This document shows, one piece after another, positions 9,638 to 22,937 of a stretch of DNA of 64,000 bases. A program made the translations under genes and the position numbers. The first letter of the stretch is position 1. Each line of letters opens with the position of its first letter. Below the pieces are notes generated by a model that was given only the letters and a program-made list of their open reading frames with translations, was not told the origin of the DNA and ran no database searches. Origin of the DNA: Vanessa cardui (Eukaryota; Arthropoda; Insecta; Lepidoptera; Nymphalidae); NCBI RefSeq assembly GCF_905220365.1, contig NC_061125.1, positions 13,719,831 through 13,783,830 of the forward strand, given 5' to 3'.

Positions 9638-12480
9638 GCCCATTGAATCAAACTTATTTAAACTCAAGCTTAGCTCGAATAAAGTACGAACGGTAATTAA
9701 AATGAAGACATCTAAACAAGCGTTTGCACTCTATACATTTTCAGAATATATATTCTAAATGCTCAATAATAGATAGGGTTACAGATAGTTTTAATTACTT
9801 TAGAATTAATGAAGATTATTGAAATCTTTCATGAATTCCATTTCCATATTACTTGGACTTGGTAAAGCGTAAACCAGTTGTCGTTATAAGATCATCTTGG
9901 TATTTCGTGTGCAATGCTTTGTGGTGTCTTCCAAAACCAACAACCAACCAACATAACAACCATCTATATAAATAATTAACAAAATTATTTAATAGGACGC
10001 TGGAACGACAAAAAGGTCAATGTTTTCATCCCGACCACCCCAGTTTATTTCGTTGGTCTGTTTACCTTACGGCTATAAAGTATTTTATGGCCATACAAAT
10101 AGTTAACAACGGCTACAACTATAAGTCCTAATTATCTATTGCCTATTTTAGAAAGTAACGAAAATAGAACCACGCATGTTACCACCGTGTTTTTGTTTTT
10201 TTTTTAGGAAAATTTATCAAAACATGTCATTAACTCTTAAGATTTGTTTTTATAAAGAATTCGTTAATATTATTATTGTTTTCTTTATTTGACAACAGCT
10301 GATAAATGTTACTACTACTGGCTTAGAGATTATACACCACTGCTGAAATGCGGACAGAGTTCCGATACATGCAATTTTATAACTACGAGATGTTATTAAG
10401 ATATCACTTTATTGAATTGTAATTTAAACAAAATAACTTAAAATAATTTTTTGAGAAAATTAATTATAATAATGTGGAATTGGAGTTTATGCAAAAAAAA
10501 TCAAATCAAATCTTTGCTAAATAAAAAACACCTTTTCAATTTCAGTTCAGACACCCAAAAATAGTTACAACCGAACTGTCCTCCTTCTTCTGATTTTGGT
10601 GACGGTTCATTCATTGCCTGACCCTGTTTGTACCCAAAACATTTAAAATGCTCAAACCACTGAACGAAATCAACTTTCAAAATTCTACCAAAAAGAACTA
10701 CATTTAATCTGACCAGCTTGATAGACGTGTACACAAAGATGTTAGACGGCAAAGTTTAAATGAAAAAGGAAGTTACTAAAGTGAGCCGATCTATGCAAAT
10801 AAGCACTGCATATATTGTATATTTGTCATGCCCGCATGCAATCTAAACAAGCGAATTTTCCGGTCTAGGAGGTCCTTTGTGATTTATTTAAACGAGACCA
10901 ACACACAAACGAGCGAATTGACAAATTACTTTATTACAAAACACGAATCCGAGTGCAAATTAAGTCTATTCTTTAGCAATTTACTTTGATTAATTAAAAT
11001 AGGACACCCAGTATTTTGGTTCGTTCTCGAACGTTGGTAAACATTGGGTAGGCAAGTGCAGTGTGACGAGTATTGCAGAAGATATAATTACTTTTCTGGT
11101 GGTAAATAATTTGAAACGGGATTTAATAAATTCGTATGACTTTGGGGTTCATATTGCAAACCTAAGAGAAATTATTAAAACGAAATAGCAGTTGATTTCA
11201 TTAAGAAGATTACCTTCATTAAGTATAGATTGTTGCTTGTATATTTTCATATAGATATCATGATTTAGTAATGAAATGTCGTGTAAAACATATAAAAGAA
11301 AAGCATGAAACTTAGGTAATTATATGCCTATGTATGAAGCAAAATAAAGTAAGTGTATAAAATAATCATGACCGTATAGTGACAATAATAAATAAATAAG
11401 GTCGTTTTTATATTTCAAAGCAGAGACAAACTGGTAAGTACTACTGGTAGTAGGGTAATAAAGACATATCAAATAGGCAAAATTTCGTCCCAAGTTTTTT
11501 TTTCGTACAAAGAAGGCTTGAATTGATGAACTGAAATAATTTTATACCGAGGCTAGGAAGCGACGTAATTAAAGAATTAATAACATTCAATGAATGTTCC
11601 AGAATAACTCATACAGTAAGAAAACATAATTTCTTATTAATTACTTGAAACAAATCATTATTATCAGATCTAAAACATTACGTGCTCGATAATAGAATTA
11701 TTACTCAAATTTATCGCTATCTATATTTTATTTATGACCTGATATTCCAGCTGTATAAATTTCCAATTTGATCATAACTAATTATGAAAGGTTCATTAGG
11801 TGCCTTTGGTAAATGTTTACGTTCGCGTTTAGGGGACAAAATAAGCGTCAATTTTCATTAACAGTTTGCGATTGAAAATTTGTTTATTTAAGGAAAACAT
11901 GGACGCTGTCACTGTTAACGAATTCATTATTAACAATTATTATATATAATTAAAATAAATTGATTCGTTTATTTACTTAGACTTATTTAGTTACGAGACA
12001 CGTAATATTTTGATAAAGGAAAGACAAAGGAACGATGAACAAAGTTGCTATGAAAATCCGATTGTATTTAACTTTGACACTTAAAACAGAAATCAGAGCT
12101 ATACACAAAAGCAAGAAATATCAATAATTCTTAATAAAATCATACATTTCTCATGGGACTATTTAATCTAGGACTTTAATACTAATAAAATTTTATGGAT
12201 CTTAATCATTAAACCTTACCAGCCGTAGATAAAAGCAGCGACTTCGAATATCGTAACCAATTATATAATATTGTATCAGCAGAGCCGCGCCCGGAAACTA
12301 GTACTTGCACTATGCAATTTAAGTTTCAACGAAACATATAAAACCAAGTTAAGCCCAGAATGCGATTGAACGATTCTTACAATTTTCTTACAAAAAAATC
12401 CGATACGAATTGTACCAAAATATTCTTCATATGTATACATATGTATTATATACTATCTTATGTTCTTTTTCCAAGAGGGC
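9638..12480. other. Gene-free AT-rich stretch
   Basis: No feature I can support. One 83-codon minus-strand ORF at 10501-10752 has no motif and no splice context. Confidence 0.55.
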
Positions 12481-12770
12481 TTACCACCAGGTAGGGCTTT
12501 GTGCAAGCCCGCCTGGGCCACCCACTAATCAGATATTCTACCGCTAAAGAACAGTAGGCAGTATTGTTGTGCTCCGGTTTGAAGGGTGATTCAGCCAGTC
12601 TAACTACAGGCAGAAGGGACATAGCATCTGAGTTCCCAAGGTTGGTGGCGCATTGACGACGTAAAGATAAGTAAAATTTTTTACAGCCTCATTGTTTATT
12701 GGGTGACGGTGACCACTTACCATCAGGTGGCCCATATGCTCGTCCGCAAATCAATTCCAAAAAAAAAAAA
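12481..12770 (+). mobile_element. Repeat family B copy 2
   Basis: Near full length, plus orientation, with a run of A at 12759-12770 as tail. Confidence 0.88.
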
Positions 12771-13767
12771 TTGGTCTTATTTCAAATTTTTTTGAATGCT
12801 ATTGAAATAATTTATATTAATTACTACGCTTGTAATAAAATTAGACATTGTGTCAAATTTAGCCAAAATTTCAGAAATATTTTCCTTATTGAAATAAATA
12901 ATTATTTCCTTGAAATCTTTTAGGTTGAAAAAGTTTGACTGTCACTATTGTTTGTCGGAAAACCTTTCTAATAAAATTTCCCATGAGACATTATCCTGAC
13001 CGCTCCTTGACATTCTTATTTCAGCGGATAAAATAAAGTATGAAATCTCGTTTTGGATGGGATGGGTTTTTATATTTAGAACGATAACCTAATGGACCCA
13101 ACAGCTTAGTATTTGGCCATTGCTTGTTATTCGATTATAATAATACTAATGACCTTAACATGAAACCAAAAGCATTCGGTCGAAATTTCCATAATTCTCA
13201 TAATTCTTAGTAAAACCTAATTGTCAAAACTACTCTAAAGTCACAACACAAAAATTCATGCCCTTGAATATTCTTATGACGATTATTAAATTAATAATAG
13301 GTTATCCAGGAAGAAGATGACTTAGATTACCATATTTTTCAACTTAGCCACAAGCCATACTTCTTATTTATATGTATATTTCTCCTTCTTATAGTGTTTC
13401 TTAATCAAAATTTACAATGTAGGAAATAGTAGCTGATAATGTCTGATAGTTGTCTGATGATAATCAGCCAAATTTACATATATCCCAACCTATGGTAAAA
13501 TATGTACCAAACTATTGCCTAGCAAACAACAATGTCGTTACGGATTAATAGTCATTCAAATGAAAATATAAACTGGTTCATATGCAAACATCCTACACAT
13601 AATTATTACATATGAAGGGATATTACAGGGTACTAAAGCATTAATTACTAGAACGTTGTCAGCTCAATGTGCAACAAACAGAACCGGCGTGCATTGCAAA
13701 CATTCCAATAGGCTTGGGAGTTAATAATCGGAGACTGACAATTAACGCATTATTACCTCAATGGGTA

Positions 13768-13842
13768 ACTGCATGGTTGATCGAGAGGCTAGTGTGTGAT
13801 GATATAGATTCAAGGTCCCCAGTTCAAATTCTGTCACAGATT
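13768..13842 (+). repeat. tRNA-like SINE head fragment
   Basis: GATCGAGAGGCTAGTGTG and CCCCAGTTCAAATTCTG look like an A/B box pair of a family other than A. It ends near the following family A copy. Confidence 0.5.
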
Positions 13843-13876
13843 AAAAATTATTATTTGTATACTTGTGAAAACAAAA

Positions 13877-14145
13877 ACAGCAGCTTCTAAATTTTCCACT
13901 GCTGGGCTAAGGCCTCCTATTCCTTTGATGCTTTCAATATATTCCAGCACGCAGTTTCAACGCGGATTGGTGGAATACACATGTGGCAGAAGTTCTATGA
14001 AATTAGACATGCATGTTTCCACACGATGTTTTCCTTCACCGCCGAGAATTAGATGAATATTTAACACAAAATAAGCACATTCAGTGGTTAAAATTAGATC
14101 ACCGGTTAGAATGCGAACCATTCTAACCAGTGGCCAGTTCGGCTC
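13877..14145 (-). mobile_element. SINE family A copy 3
   Basis: The body (CTGCTGGGCTAAGGCCTCC, ACACATGTGGCAGAA) matches the consensus. The head is degraded around 14085-14145. It lies just after a separate tRNA-like fragment at 13768-13842. Confidence 0.85.
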
Positions 14146-16411
14146 ATATATCTCTTCAACGATAATATGATATTTGGTGGTAGTTCAATATGAATTAAAA
14201 TTTTTACAAAAAAAATATTACCTGTTCAAATAAAATTATAATATATAAAATTTTAGTATTATAATATATAATCTAAATAAATATAAATGAAATTAAAAAC
14301 TTTTTATGTATCGTTAATCGCCAATATTCCTTCAATACTGTACGGACTCCACGAACTTAAATTTAAACGTGTCGCTACATTCAAGTTATCCGTCTTAGTA
14401 TTTATTCAAGCTCATTTAACGCAACCGTGTTCTTGTTTGAAGCAAAAACGATCGAAGGATAGTTATTAGTTTAACTGCCAAGCCGGTAATCAGCTACATG
14501 TTCAATACCGCGGTTTTTGCCGGCGGCACCCCTTTTATACTCAATTTTCCATCATTATGCTACATTTTTAAGGTGTGATGGAATCCTATGTTTTTTATTG
14601 ATCGAATAACAATTTAAAATTGCCTTACAATTATTAATATATACGCTTATGTGTTAAGTTTAAAATATTATAAGTGTTTAAAGTATCTCGCTTGACTTGT
14701 TTTATGTATAAATTGGCTTTTTACCATTTTTAGAATATTTTTGGCAATAACAATTCAGGAATTTACTCATATGAATTTGTTTTAACTGACATTTTCACGT
14801 TTGACATTTCAACAACCAAGACCAAACCAACGGGCTTCTTAATAGTCGTTTAAATGTTTTTTTATCCGGCAACTAGCTCAATTGAAAGATCAGATCGATT
14901 GTACCAATTTTAAATGTATTATCCTAATCCCTAATTTCCAAAACACTTCATAGTTTGAAATCGCTGGGATAAATTGAAAATGCTTTGAATTGGCGTTACG
15001 TATTTGTTTAATTTGCTTCATAAATGTATATTGCGATAATAAAAACATGTACTGTTTAATTATCATACTGATTTAGCAATGGGATTTACTTATGTCTTAT
15101 AAAGCTAATGCAGCGTCCTTAGGGCTGGTGGACTAATGACCTGTGAAAGGTAATTACATCTAACTGTTTGCAGTAGGTGACCGAATGATTTGGCGCACCC
15201 AGGCCTATGTATTTGTATATGTATAAATGACTGAAACGTAGTGGCCTGAAATTGTATTACTGTTGGACAAAGGTCGCCTCACTTTCAGTTTAATGGATTT
15301 GGAGAATGTCATCGTTTACATGAGGTTTTTATGTCATGACAAATATTTTACTTCAACGCCAAGTATAACGTATTTTTAAGCAAAAACAAAACCAGTGGAT
15401 TTGTCCAAGTTTGACGGCGACCTTCATATACAGTCAACTGTGTTTTATCTGCTTAGTAATTCCAGCTTCAAATATATTATCTCGTATATCACAGTTAATA
15501 ATATAAGTACACTCCGAGAGGAAAGTTTCATTGAAAACGCATTTCTATCCAAAAGTGGTTCCAAATTTAGCTTCTTTCACATCTTGCAAATGCGCTCTGA
15601 AATTTAAAACCGACTTCTGCATTTGGATGTGTAAAAAATTTACTAGACGATAATAAATGTTAACACTAATTTCGATCCTATTGCCTGCCATTAAGGTCCA
15701 TATTTGATTTTGCATACATCATCCACACTGATGTAAAAAATAATTTCTCACCAATACATCCAGACAGGAGTCGACCATTCTAGGAGTTTGTTTGAAGTTG
15801 CTATCGGATTCCTTCTATTTTCCTCATTTTTTTACCGTCCAGAGATCCCGTGAAGCACTGTCGGTAGCACTTTATTGCGATTTGTTTAAACAGGGAATAA
15901 TTAAAACTCGAAATGAATGACTCGACGTTTTTAATCCAGCAATCCCTCGTTACTTATTTTTCTTTTCTTTTTTTGTGCGAACCATTTTATGAGAAGACAA
16001 TGGGCTTTTCTTGTTAAATAGTTTGGATCTTATTAATCAACTCTGTCTGTGTAAGTAAACCGTTACCGTCAAAGAGGGACAAAGGAAATAGGAGACGGAA
16101 GTTTTTGAAGTATTTTTGCAGTTGGATTTAAATCTGGTTTTAGCTCGAAGTCTAAATTATATGTATGAAGTATAATCTTGATCAACATTGATAACTGAAC
16201 AATGATAAAGGATATGACATTTTTAAATTTCCGTTTCGTAAATTTAAATCATTTACAAAAAATACCTTGGTTAAAAAGGCGTATTATTCGATACAAGATT
16301 TTATAGATTATAAAAAAGGGTGAAGTTAATTGACTTCCAAGCAGGGTATATTAATTGAAATAATTGTATTTAACTAACTTGACTTTGTATTTTTTAAATG
16401 TTGGAAAAAAA

Positions 16412-16546
16412 AATAACTACTGAGTTTCTTGCCTGTTCTTCGCGGTAGAATCTACTTTCCAAACCGGTGGTAGCTTCACTTAATTTTAAAATGACGATTC
16501 AAAAGTGCTTGTTAAAGCCTACTTGAATAAAGTTTATTTTGATATT

Positions 16547-16549
<3 letters not shown>
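16412..16549 (+). repeat. Interspersed repeat family H (LINE/SINE 3'-end type)
   Basis: TGAGTTTCTTGCCTGTTCTT, AAACCGGTGGTAGCTTCAC and ATGACGATTCAAAAGTGCTT form a very common lepidopteran 3' end (from memory). Where its TTTTGAT tail repeats should follow, a long TA microsatellite starts. Confidence 0.75.

Positions 16550-16550
<1 letters not shown>

Positions 16551-16613
<63 letters not shown>
16551..16613. repeat. (TA)n microsatellite
   Basis: About 30 uninterrupted TA units next to the 3' end of a family H repeat. Confidence 0.97.
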
Positions 16614-16622
<9 letters not shown>

Positions 16623-16948
16623 AATAACTCTGATTTAAGAATCATAGATTTTATTGAGTGTTATTGTTGTCAGCAGTATGTCAACAATGACACATCTTTT
16701 TAAATTAGAACAGTAATATATTTTCAGGATATCATATCGGTAATTTTATATAAACATGCCTGGGTGTGGTTTTATTAAATATATAGTTTATAGTTTGTTG
16801 TTGTTAACTTACTCACTGTGTTAACAATAACACTCATTAAACCCTATGATCAACATTTTCGCACTCATTAAAGTAAAGTTTTTGAGACACGATGAGGGTA
16901 AATTATTTCTTTCTAACTTGGTTGAATTCTGTTCTAACATCGTTGAGT

Positions 16949-17203
16949 AAGCCGAGATGGCCCAGTGGTTACAACGCGTGCATCTTAACCGATGGTTGCG
17001 GGTTCCAGCCCAGGCAAGCACCACTGAATATTCAATGCTTAATTTGTATTTATAATTCATCACACCTGTCAAGGAAAATATCGTGAGGAAACATGCATGT
17101 GTCTAATTTCGTAGAAATTCAGCTACATGTGTATTCCACCAACCCGCATTGGAACCGCGTTGGGGACCTTAGCCCAGCTGTGGGAAATTTACAGTCTGTT
17201 GCT
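16949..17203 (+). mobile_element. SINE family A copy 4
   Basis: Plus orientation, with a well kept A box (GATGGCCCAGTGGTT at about 16955) and B box (GGTTCCAGCCC). The tail has decayed to GTTGCTG. Confidence 0.9.
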
Positions 17204-18516
17204 GCATGGTTGAATTGATTGCATAATTTCCTTATATAAATAAATAAAAGGATTTTCAAACTACATATATTTTATCTCCTTACTTTGAATGTAAAAAAGA
17301 AAGAAAGAAATTAAACATTGACCATCAAATATACTATTTAATCAGGTAAGTCTCTAAATAGTTATACAGACGTACATATAATAGTAAAAACTGTAAGCGA
17401 AGCAAACCTTTGTTTTGCAGTAACAGTAAGTCAGGTTTCAGGTAAAGCCTTATAAATTATTTACTAGTTGAACCAAAGAACTAAAGTATTTAGCGGTAAG
17501 GACGGAATACACGTCGGATTTCTTAGGGAGCACGTTTATTTTTCTTCTTTCTCAGTTAGTACCGAGTTTAAGTTTGCACAAGACTTTGAATTTTTTAAGA
17601 TACAAGATCTCTAATTACGTAGATAAAAAATGTAGTAGTATTATTATTATGATTGCATTTCAATATTAAGTTGATAATAGATTTTTTATTACTTCAAATT
17701 TATTTTAAATGTATATACATATATGGTATTTTCTCATGAATGTAAATATTAAGAATACTGTATAACCATCTATACAGCGATTAATTATTTATTAATATCT
17801 TTTATTTTCGTTCATTGGCATAAAATATTTATACGCTCCTCTGTGCGTGATTTTAAAATTTAATGACGATGAATTGAATAATAATTAATATATCAATAGA
17901 TTTTCTTAAGAGTATCTCAACTGACATGACTTCTTTATTTAAACAAAAAAAAATTGCAAAGCAAAAAGGTTTTACTATTTTTTTTATTTAGCATATATCC
18001 ATACAAATTTTACTATATATTATACATTAATCATGTTCACTTTAAATAAGTTAATCACGTTATATAAAAGTGAATTTCGAATAAATGGTTATATTAATTA
18101 ATTACCTTTGTTCAATAAATTAATTGAAAAATATAATTTAAATGAAAAACGCAACAAATCCGATTTTCCCACGACACAGCCAATTAGCCGAATGCTATTT
18201 TAATTTGACACGACTCGGTTAAGTCCTGCGTTGTACAATACAAATGCATTGGTTTTTAACTTCAATAAAAAAAACAATACATTTTACAATTTTATTTGCG
18301 ACGATATTTCAATCATCAAAAATTTGAACCAATTGCAGTAACTACCAATAACAAACGTTAGTAGATACGTTTTATTCTACTCATAAAGAATTATAACCAA
18401 TGAGATTTTTAAACGAGACTCAGCGACCTCATTTTGTTTCATTATGCTTAGACGTATATACTATTTATTTATTGAATTATTAACACGAAGTCCATAAATA
18501 TATTCCAATATCCGCA

Positions 18517-18705
18517 TGGAATGAACTGGCAAAAAAGCTATTAAGCTACTACTACTAAGCAGCATTTTCTCGTTCTATCGAAATTCTGTAAAACGAACTC
18601 ACCTCCTATCACCAGTGGAGGCCATAAGGCCACGTTAACTAGTTTTTAATGAAGCCTTTCCACCACTACTCCAAGGGCCAAGTATTTCGACAGCAAATAT
18701 AACAA
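18517..18705 (-). repeat. Interspersed repeat family G copy 1
   Basis: The reverse complement matches 54372-54529 along its whole length, including AATGCTGCT, CCTCCACTGGTGA and GCCCTTGGAGTAGTGGTG. Family unknown. Confidence 0.7.
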
Positions 18706-18934
18706 AAAAGTTATTTAAAATTTAAATACATAACGGCGCATGCTTAGTTTGTTTGTTTTCATAATTAATGATTATAGTTATTGCTAATATTATTTGATGG
18801 CTTATTTACTTTTAAGAGCGGGTCACCCCGAATGGAATTATAATTGTTATGGCAACGCGAGTCATTATTTGATAACCGTCTCGATTGCGATGGTGACTTG
18901 TAAACTCATTTTAATAAAACAGTTTTCAAAATGT

Positions 18935-18954
18935 CTAACCTAACCTAACCTAAC
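18935..18954 (-). repeat. Short (TTAGG)n-like interstitial telomeric motif
   Basis: Four CTAAC units on plus, i.e. the insect telomere repeat TTAGG on minus. Too short to indicate a chromosome end. Confidence 0.6.
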
Positions 18955-19429
18955 CCACCTGGTCGGTATCCTGTTCGTCCGACGTACATTTCAATATATA
19001 AATAAATATATACCTATATTAATAAAAAAAGTAATTAAAAAACAGTAACAATGAAAACTGCCCACGCTTATATTGCATCAAAGAAAACAAAACTGTCCAT
19101 TTAACAAACATAAAATACTGAAAATTGAAACCCCAGGCGGATGCATACAACATTGGCCTGTTCAATATTTAAAACATTTCTGTATTTTAACAAGAGCAAG
19201 TAATTAAATTAAAATATTTAACAAGCAACATTTCAACCGTATATAATCATTTATTAAATTCATTTAACAAACAGAAGCAACATACATGCAAACGGACCCC
19301 TGGTGTTCATTGCAAATAAAACGCCAATAATATCACGGAGCAAAATATTTAAGGAAATGGCATATGATCGATCAGAGAGAAAAATATTTTGCATTATTTT
19401 TACATGAGTTAATATTTTACTTAATAGCT

Positions 19430-19640
19430 ATAGATATTCTACCGCTAAACAACTAGTATTGTTTTGTTGCTAATCGAAGGGTGAGTGAGCCAGTGTAACC
19501 TATAGGCACAAGATACATAACACCTTAATTCCCAAGATTCGCATATTGGCTATCTAGGGAATGATTAATATTATTTACAAATGCCGATATTTATGGACGT
19601 CGGTGAACACTTACCATTAATTTTCTCATCCGCTTAACTA
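19430..19640 (+). mobile_element. Repeat family B copy 3, 5'-truncated and degenerate
   Basis: Begins at the GATATTCTACCGC block; the later blocks GGGTGAGTGAGCCAGTGT and CTCATCCGC are recognisable. The poly(A) tail is eroded. Confidence 0.75.
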
Positions 19641-20527
19641 AATTATATAAAAAATTCTGACGCACGCTTGGTTTTAGATACAGTTGACACGTTTGATTGA
19701 TCATCGATGTTTTGTGATTGAGCGTGTTTACTCAAAAAACATCTACATACATCTTTCATGCGTGAGTTTGTATCAAAATTGTATTTGTTAATTAAAACAA
19801 AAGAACGTTTAAGGATGATAATTGATTCATAATAAATGAAAGAAAGAAAGAAAAAAGTATAGCAGTTCACATTTTACTAGTCGAATTTCGATACTTACAG
19901 ACTTACATACGGAAGCCTTGTATAAAATTAATTCGATGACAAAATTTCATGATCTTTTGTTAGACTACAGACGAGGATGCCTAGACAGTGTTTTTTAACA
20001 ATTACATTGAGAAACCAAAGAGCTCTGAGAAACGGTGCACCTAAATTCGTCCTTGATAAAACGAAAGTATTAGAACTGTGGAAGTTTAGTTTCTATAAGA
20101 CGTGAATCCTAACCGAAAAAAACGATTCTGACCTCAAACCCTGATCAAGCACAACTGAATTCATGTACTTTATAAATTATATTTTGTGGAAACCTATATC
20201 CGGTGAATAAGAATCTGCCACATGTACCCACATCCAATTTTTTTTCTCCAAAGGAAGAGAAGACCTTTGCTTCACTTTTACTTTATCCACAAAAATTTCC
20301 CTTCAAAAACAAAATATAAAAGTCATGATCATCTTCATTATATACATATTATACGTTTTGAATATGTAATACAAAGAAAATAATAAGACCTAAAACTTTA
20401 TGAATCTATTGAGAAACCCAAGTGTAACTGCCACTACTAACTTGCTAGTTCCATGACTTCCTGACTGCAAATTTCTATGCACTAAATTCCAATAACTGTA
20501 ATTGGTTCGATGCGGGATTTGAACGCG

Positions 20528-20875
20528 AAACCTCTATTTATGCAGCCTATAAATATCTATAAAACTAATGTAACAAATGAAAACCTTAAGTCACCAATAA
20601 AAATAATATCTCCCATACAAATTTCTACATTGTGATATTTTTCCAGATATTCCAATATATCGAATTGGAATTATTAAACAATTGCTCCGAGTTGCTTAAA
20701 CCTCTGTTTATGCAATCTTAGAACTAACTATCTATATAGAGATAAACTAATGAGGCTATCAAAAACCTTAAGCCACCACTAAAAACAATATCTACCATAC
20801 AAATTTCTACATTGTGATATTTTTCCAGATATTCCAAAATATCGAAGTTGGAATTATTAACCAATTGCTCCGAGT
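20528..20875. repeat. Tandem duplication, two diverged units of about 170-178 bp
   Basis: Unit 1 (20528-20697) and unit 2 (20698-20875) both run from AAACCTCTNTTTATGCA through CCATACAAATTTCTACATTG and TTTTTCCAGATATTCCA to CAATTGCTCCGAGTT. Substitutions and small indels separate the units, so the duplication is not recent. Confidence 0.85.
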
Positions 20876-21516
20876 TAATGTCTTCACGATGACAATTAAT
20901 ATATCAACCATTTCTCTGGTACTCTCTTCTATGGACATCGAAGTATTCATTTTAAATTAATGAAACAATAACACGGTCGTCCAATAAATGAACAATTAGA
21001 GAATAAAGTTGCAGTCTTGTGCAATAAAAAATGCATTGCTATATAGTACAGTGGTTTTTCTTTGATTAAAAAATATTAAGTTTAAACAAGCTTTATTTAT
21101 TTAAACATACAACAAAATTATACAGGTGAGAGGAATTTGTATTCGTTGATTTTCTTATATATTCAATATTTTATTTTGAAATATGATTTTTGTTTTTTGT
21201 ATGATATGATATGATTGTAGTTTTAAGCACTTAAATGTTCAAATGTTGCAACTAAATTTTAAAACAGTTACGCTGTTTTAAAACTGACACAAAATTTTAA
21301 TGTTAGTGATAAGACAAGTGTACATAGAGTTAATAATTCTTATGTAAATAAATGTTTTCTTTTTTCAGCCATGGTATAGGAATAAAATCTCATTTTCGTA
21401 CATCGGTTTTTATGTATGTACTACACACCCCACTAAAAAAAATAGTAGCATATAGGACGTTTGCGGTTCACTGCTTCGAAATACAAACATATTTCCTTTT
21501 AAAATCAAATTCATTT

Positions 21517-21828
21517 CAACAACAACAACAACAACAACAGCCTGTAAATTCCTACTGCTGGGCTAAAGGCCTCCTCTCCCTTTGAGGAGAAGGTTTGGAA
21601 CATATTCCACCACGCTGTTCCAATGCGGGTTGGTAGAATACACATGTGGCAGAACTTCTATGAAATTTGTCATATGCAGGTTTCGTCACGATGTTTTCCT
21701 TCACTGCCGAGCACGAGATAAATTATAAAGACAAATTAAGCACATGAATCAGCAGTGCTTGCCTGGGTTTGAACCCGCAATCATCGGTTACGATGCACGC
21801 GTTCTAACCACTGGGCCATCTCGACTCG
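21517..21828 (-). mobile_element. SINE family A copy 5 with long (TTG)n tail
   Basis: Near-consensus copy. The plus-strand CAA run at 21517-21539 (about 7 units) is the tail. A small ORF there would read it as poly-Gln; that is an artefact. Confidence 0.92.
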
Positions 21829-22284
21829 TATTTTATATATTTATATAACAATTCCCTTTAACATCGACTTCCCTCGCTCTTGATAACATAATATTATAGA
21901 TATTTATTTGCATTCCGTTTTGTTAAACGAATAACACTTCACTATAAACGCCCACAGTCTCAATACACGTGTATATGAACATCTTTGTTTTATAAAATTT
22001 TCCACGAACAGAAAAACTCAAACTTCAATTTCACATACATATTTCAATATCTAGAACATTCTCGAATTCCTTTAAATTTCATGGCTCTTATATAGCGTGA
22101 TTTTTAAACAAACTGTGTCGGAAATTCTTCCACGTGTGCAATGTGCCCCAGAATATAGAACAGTGTCGTGAAACAACGTCAAACAAATGTCCTCAATGAG
22201 AAGAGAAGACCCTAACGTAGCAGTAGGACATTAACAAGCTATACACGTAAAACTAGTTGTAACCGCGACTTTATGCGCGTTTAA

Positions 22285-22528
22285 CACGTTTACGAGGCGT
22301 TTAAGACCTCGTGTGAAACCTATCACAATACCGGTGCGAGGCTTATTAGACCTCGTAACGTTTAAGAACCCCGTATTAAAGTAAATACAAGACTGCATTC
22401 TGTTTTTTCCTAAAATATATCAAATAAAAGTTAAGGCCTCCGCAAGACAGAGAAGTTTATGTTTTCTTAGCCGCACCGCAAGGAAGACGCATACGAGGCT
22501 TATTAGACCTCGTAACGCAGTGAACGTG
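22285..22528. mobile_element. piggyBac-type MITE with TTAA target sites and three internal hairpins
   Basis: A 244-bp element between two TTAA sites (22281-22284 and 22529-22532). Its ends are inverted: CACGTTTAC at the left and CACGTTCAC reading inward from the right. TTAA targets are characteristic of piggyBac-superfamily transposons. It has no ORF, so it is non-autonomous. Inside are three copies of a short hairpin (GAGGCNTTWWAGACCTC type) at 22292-22312, 22336-22356 and 22493-22513. Confidence 0.75.
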
Positions 22529-22544
22529 TTAAGTTTAGTTACAT

Positions 22545-22725
22545 TTCTAAATAAAAGCATTATATGTTACTCCTTATTATATCAGCTATCTACCAGTGAA
22601 AGTCCCGTCAAAATCGGTCCAGTATATAAAATAATATATAAAATTTAAAAAAATGTTATTTTCGTAAATGTACCATGCATACATTTAAAGCGGTTATTTT
22701 AATATTACAAATAGATACCTACTCC
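22545..22725 (+). repeat. Interspersed repeat family E copy 1
   Basis: TTATATCAGCTATCTACCAG, CCCGTCAAAATCGGTCCAG and a final TTTTAATATTACAAATAGA match copy 2 at 22938-23215 in the same order. Confidence 0.75.
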
Positions 22726-22937
22726 AATTTTGTTATGTGTGTAGATGTGGGCGATCATCGACCATAAGTCATGTAATAAATTCTGACGACCAAATGCGGT
22801 CTACACATAACTTTATGTTGGTCTAGTTGAGTACAACCCACTGATCAAGTATTCTGCCGTTAAACTTCAATTTGTTGATGTTTTCTCATTACTACATAAG
22901 ACGAACTGTATAGATAACAATCACATATATTAAAGAC

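Larger units (their letters stand above)
12771..16411. other. Gene-free stretch outside SINE copy 3
   Basis: 15248-15363 resembles a decayed minus-strand SINE (GTTGGACAAAGGTCGCCTC, TTTTACTTCAACGCC). A small GC-rich patch at 14480-14530 has no assignable function. Nothing else is supported. Confidence 0.5.
17204..21516. other. Gene-free stretch with scattered repeats
   Basis: Outside the listed repeats (family G, the telomeric motif, family B copy 3, the tandem duplication) I see AT-rich sequence. 20200-20290 contains SINE-like words (CTGCCACATGTACCC). 18810-18910 is locally more GC-rich and free of repeats. Confidence 0.5.

Noticed and set aside
21352..21585. ORF with a poly-glutamine run
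   Set aside because: The run is the (CAA)n tail of SINE family A copy 5 read in one frame; the rest of the ORF enters the SINE body.
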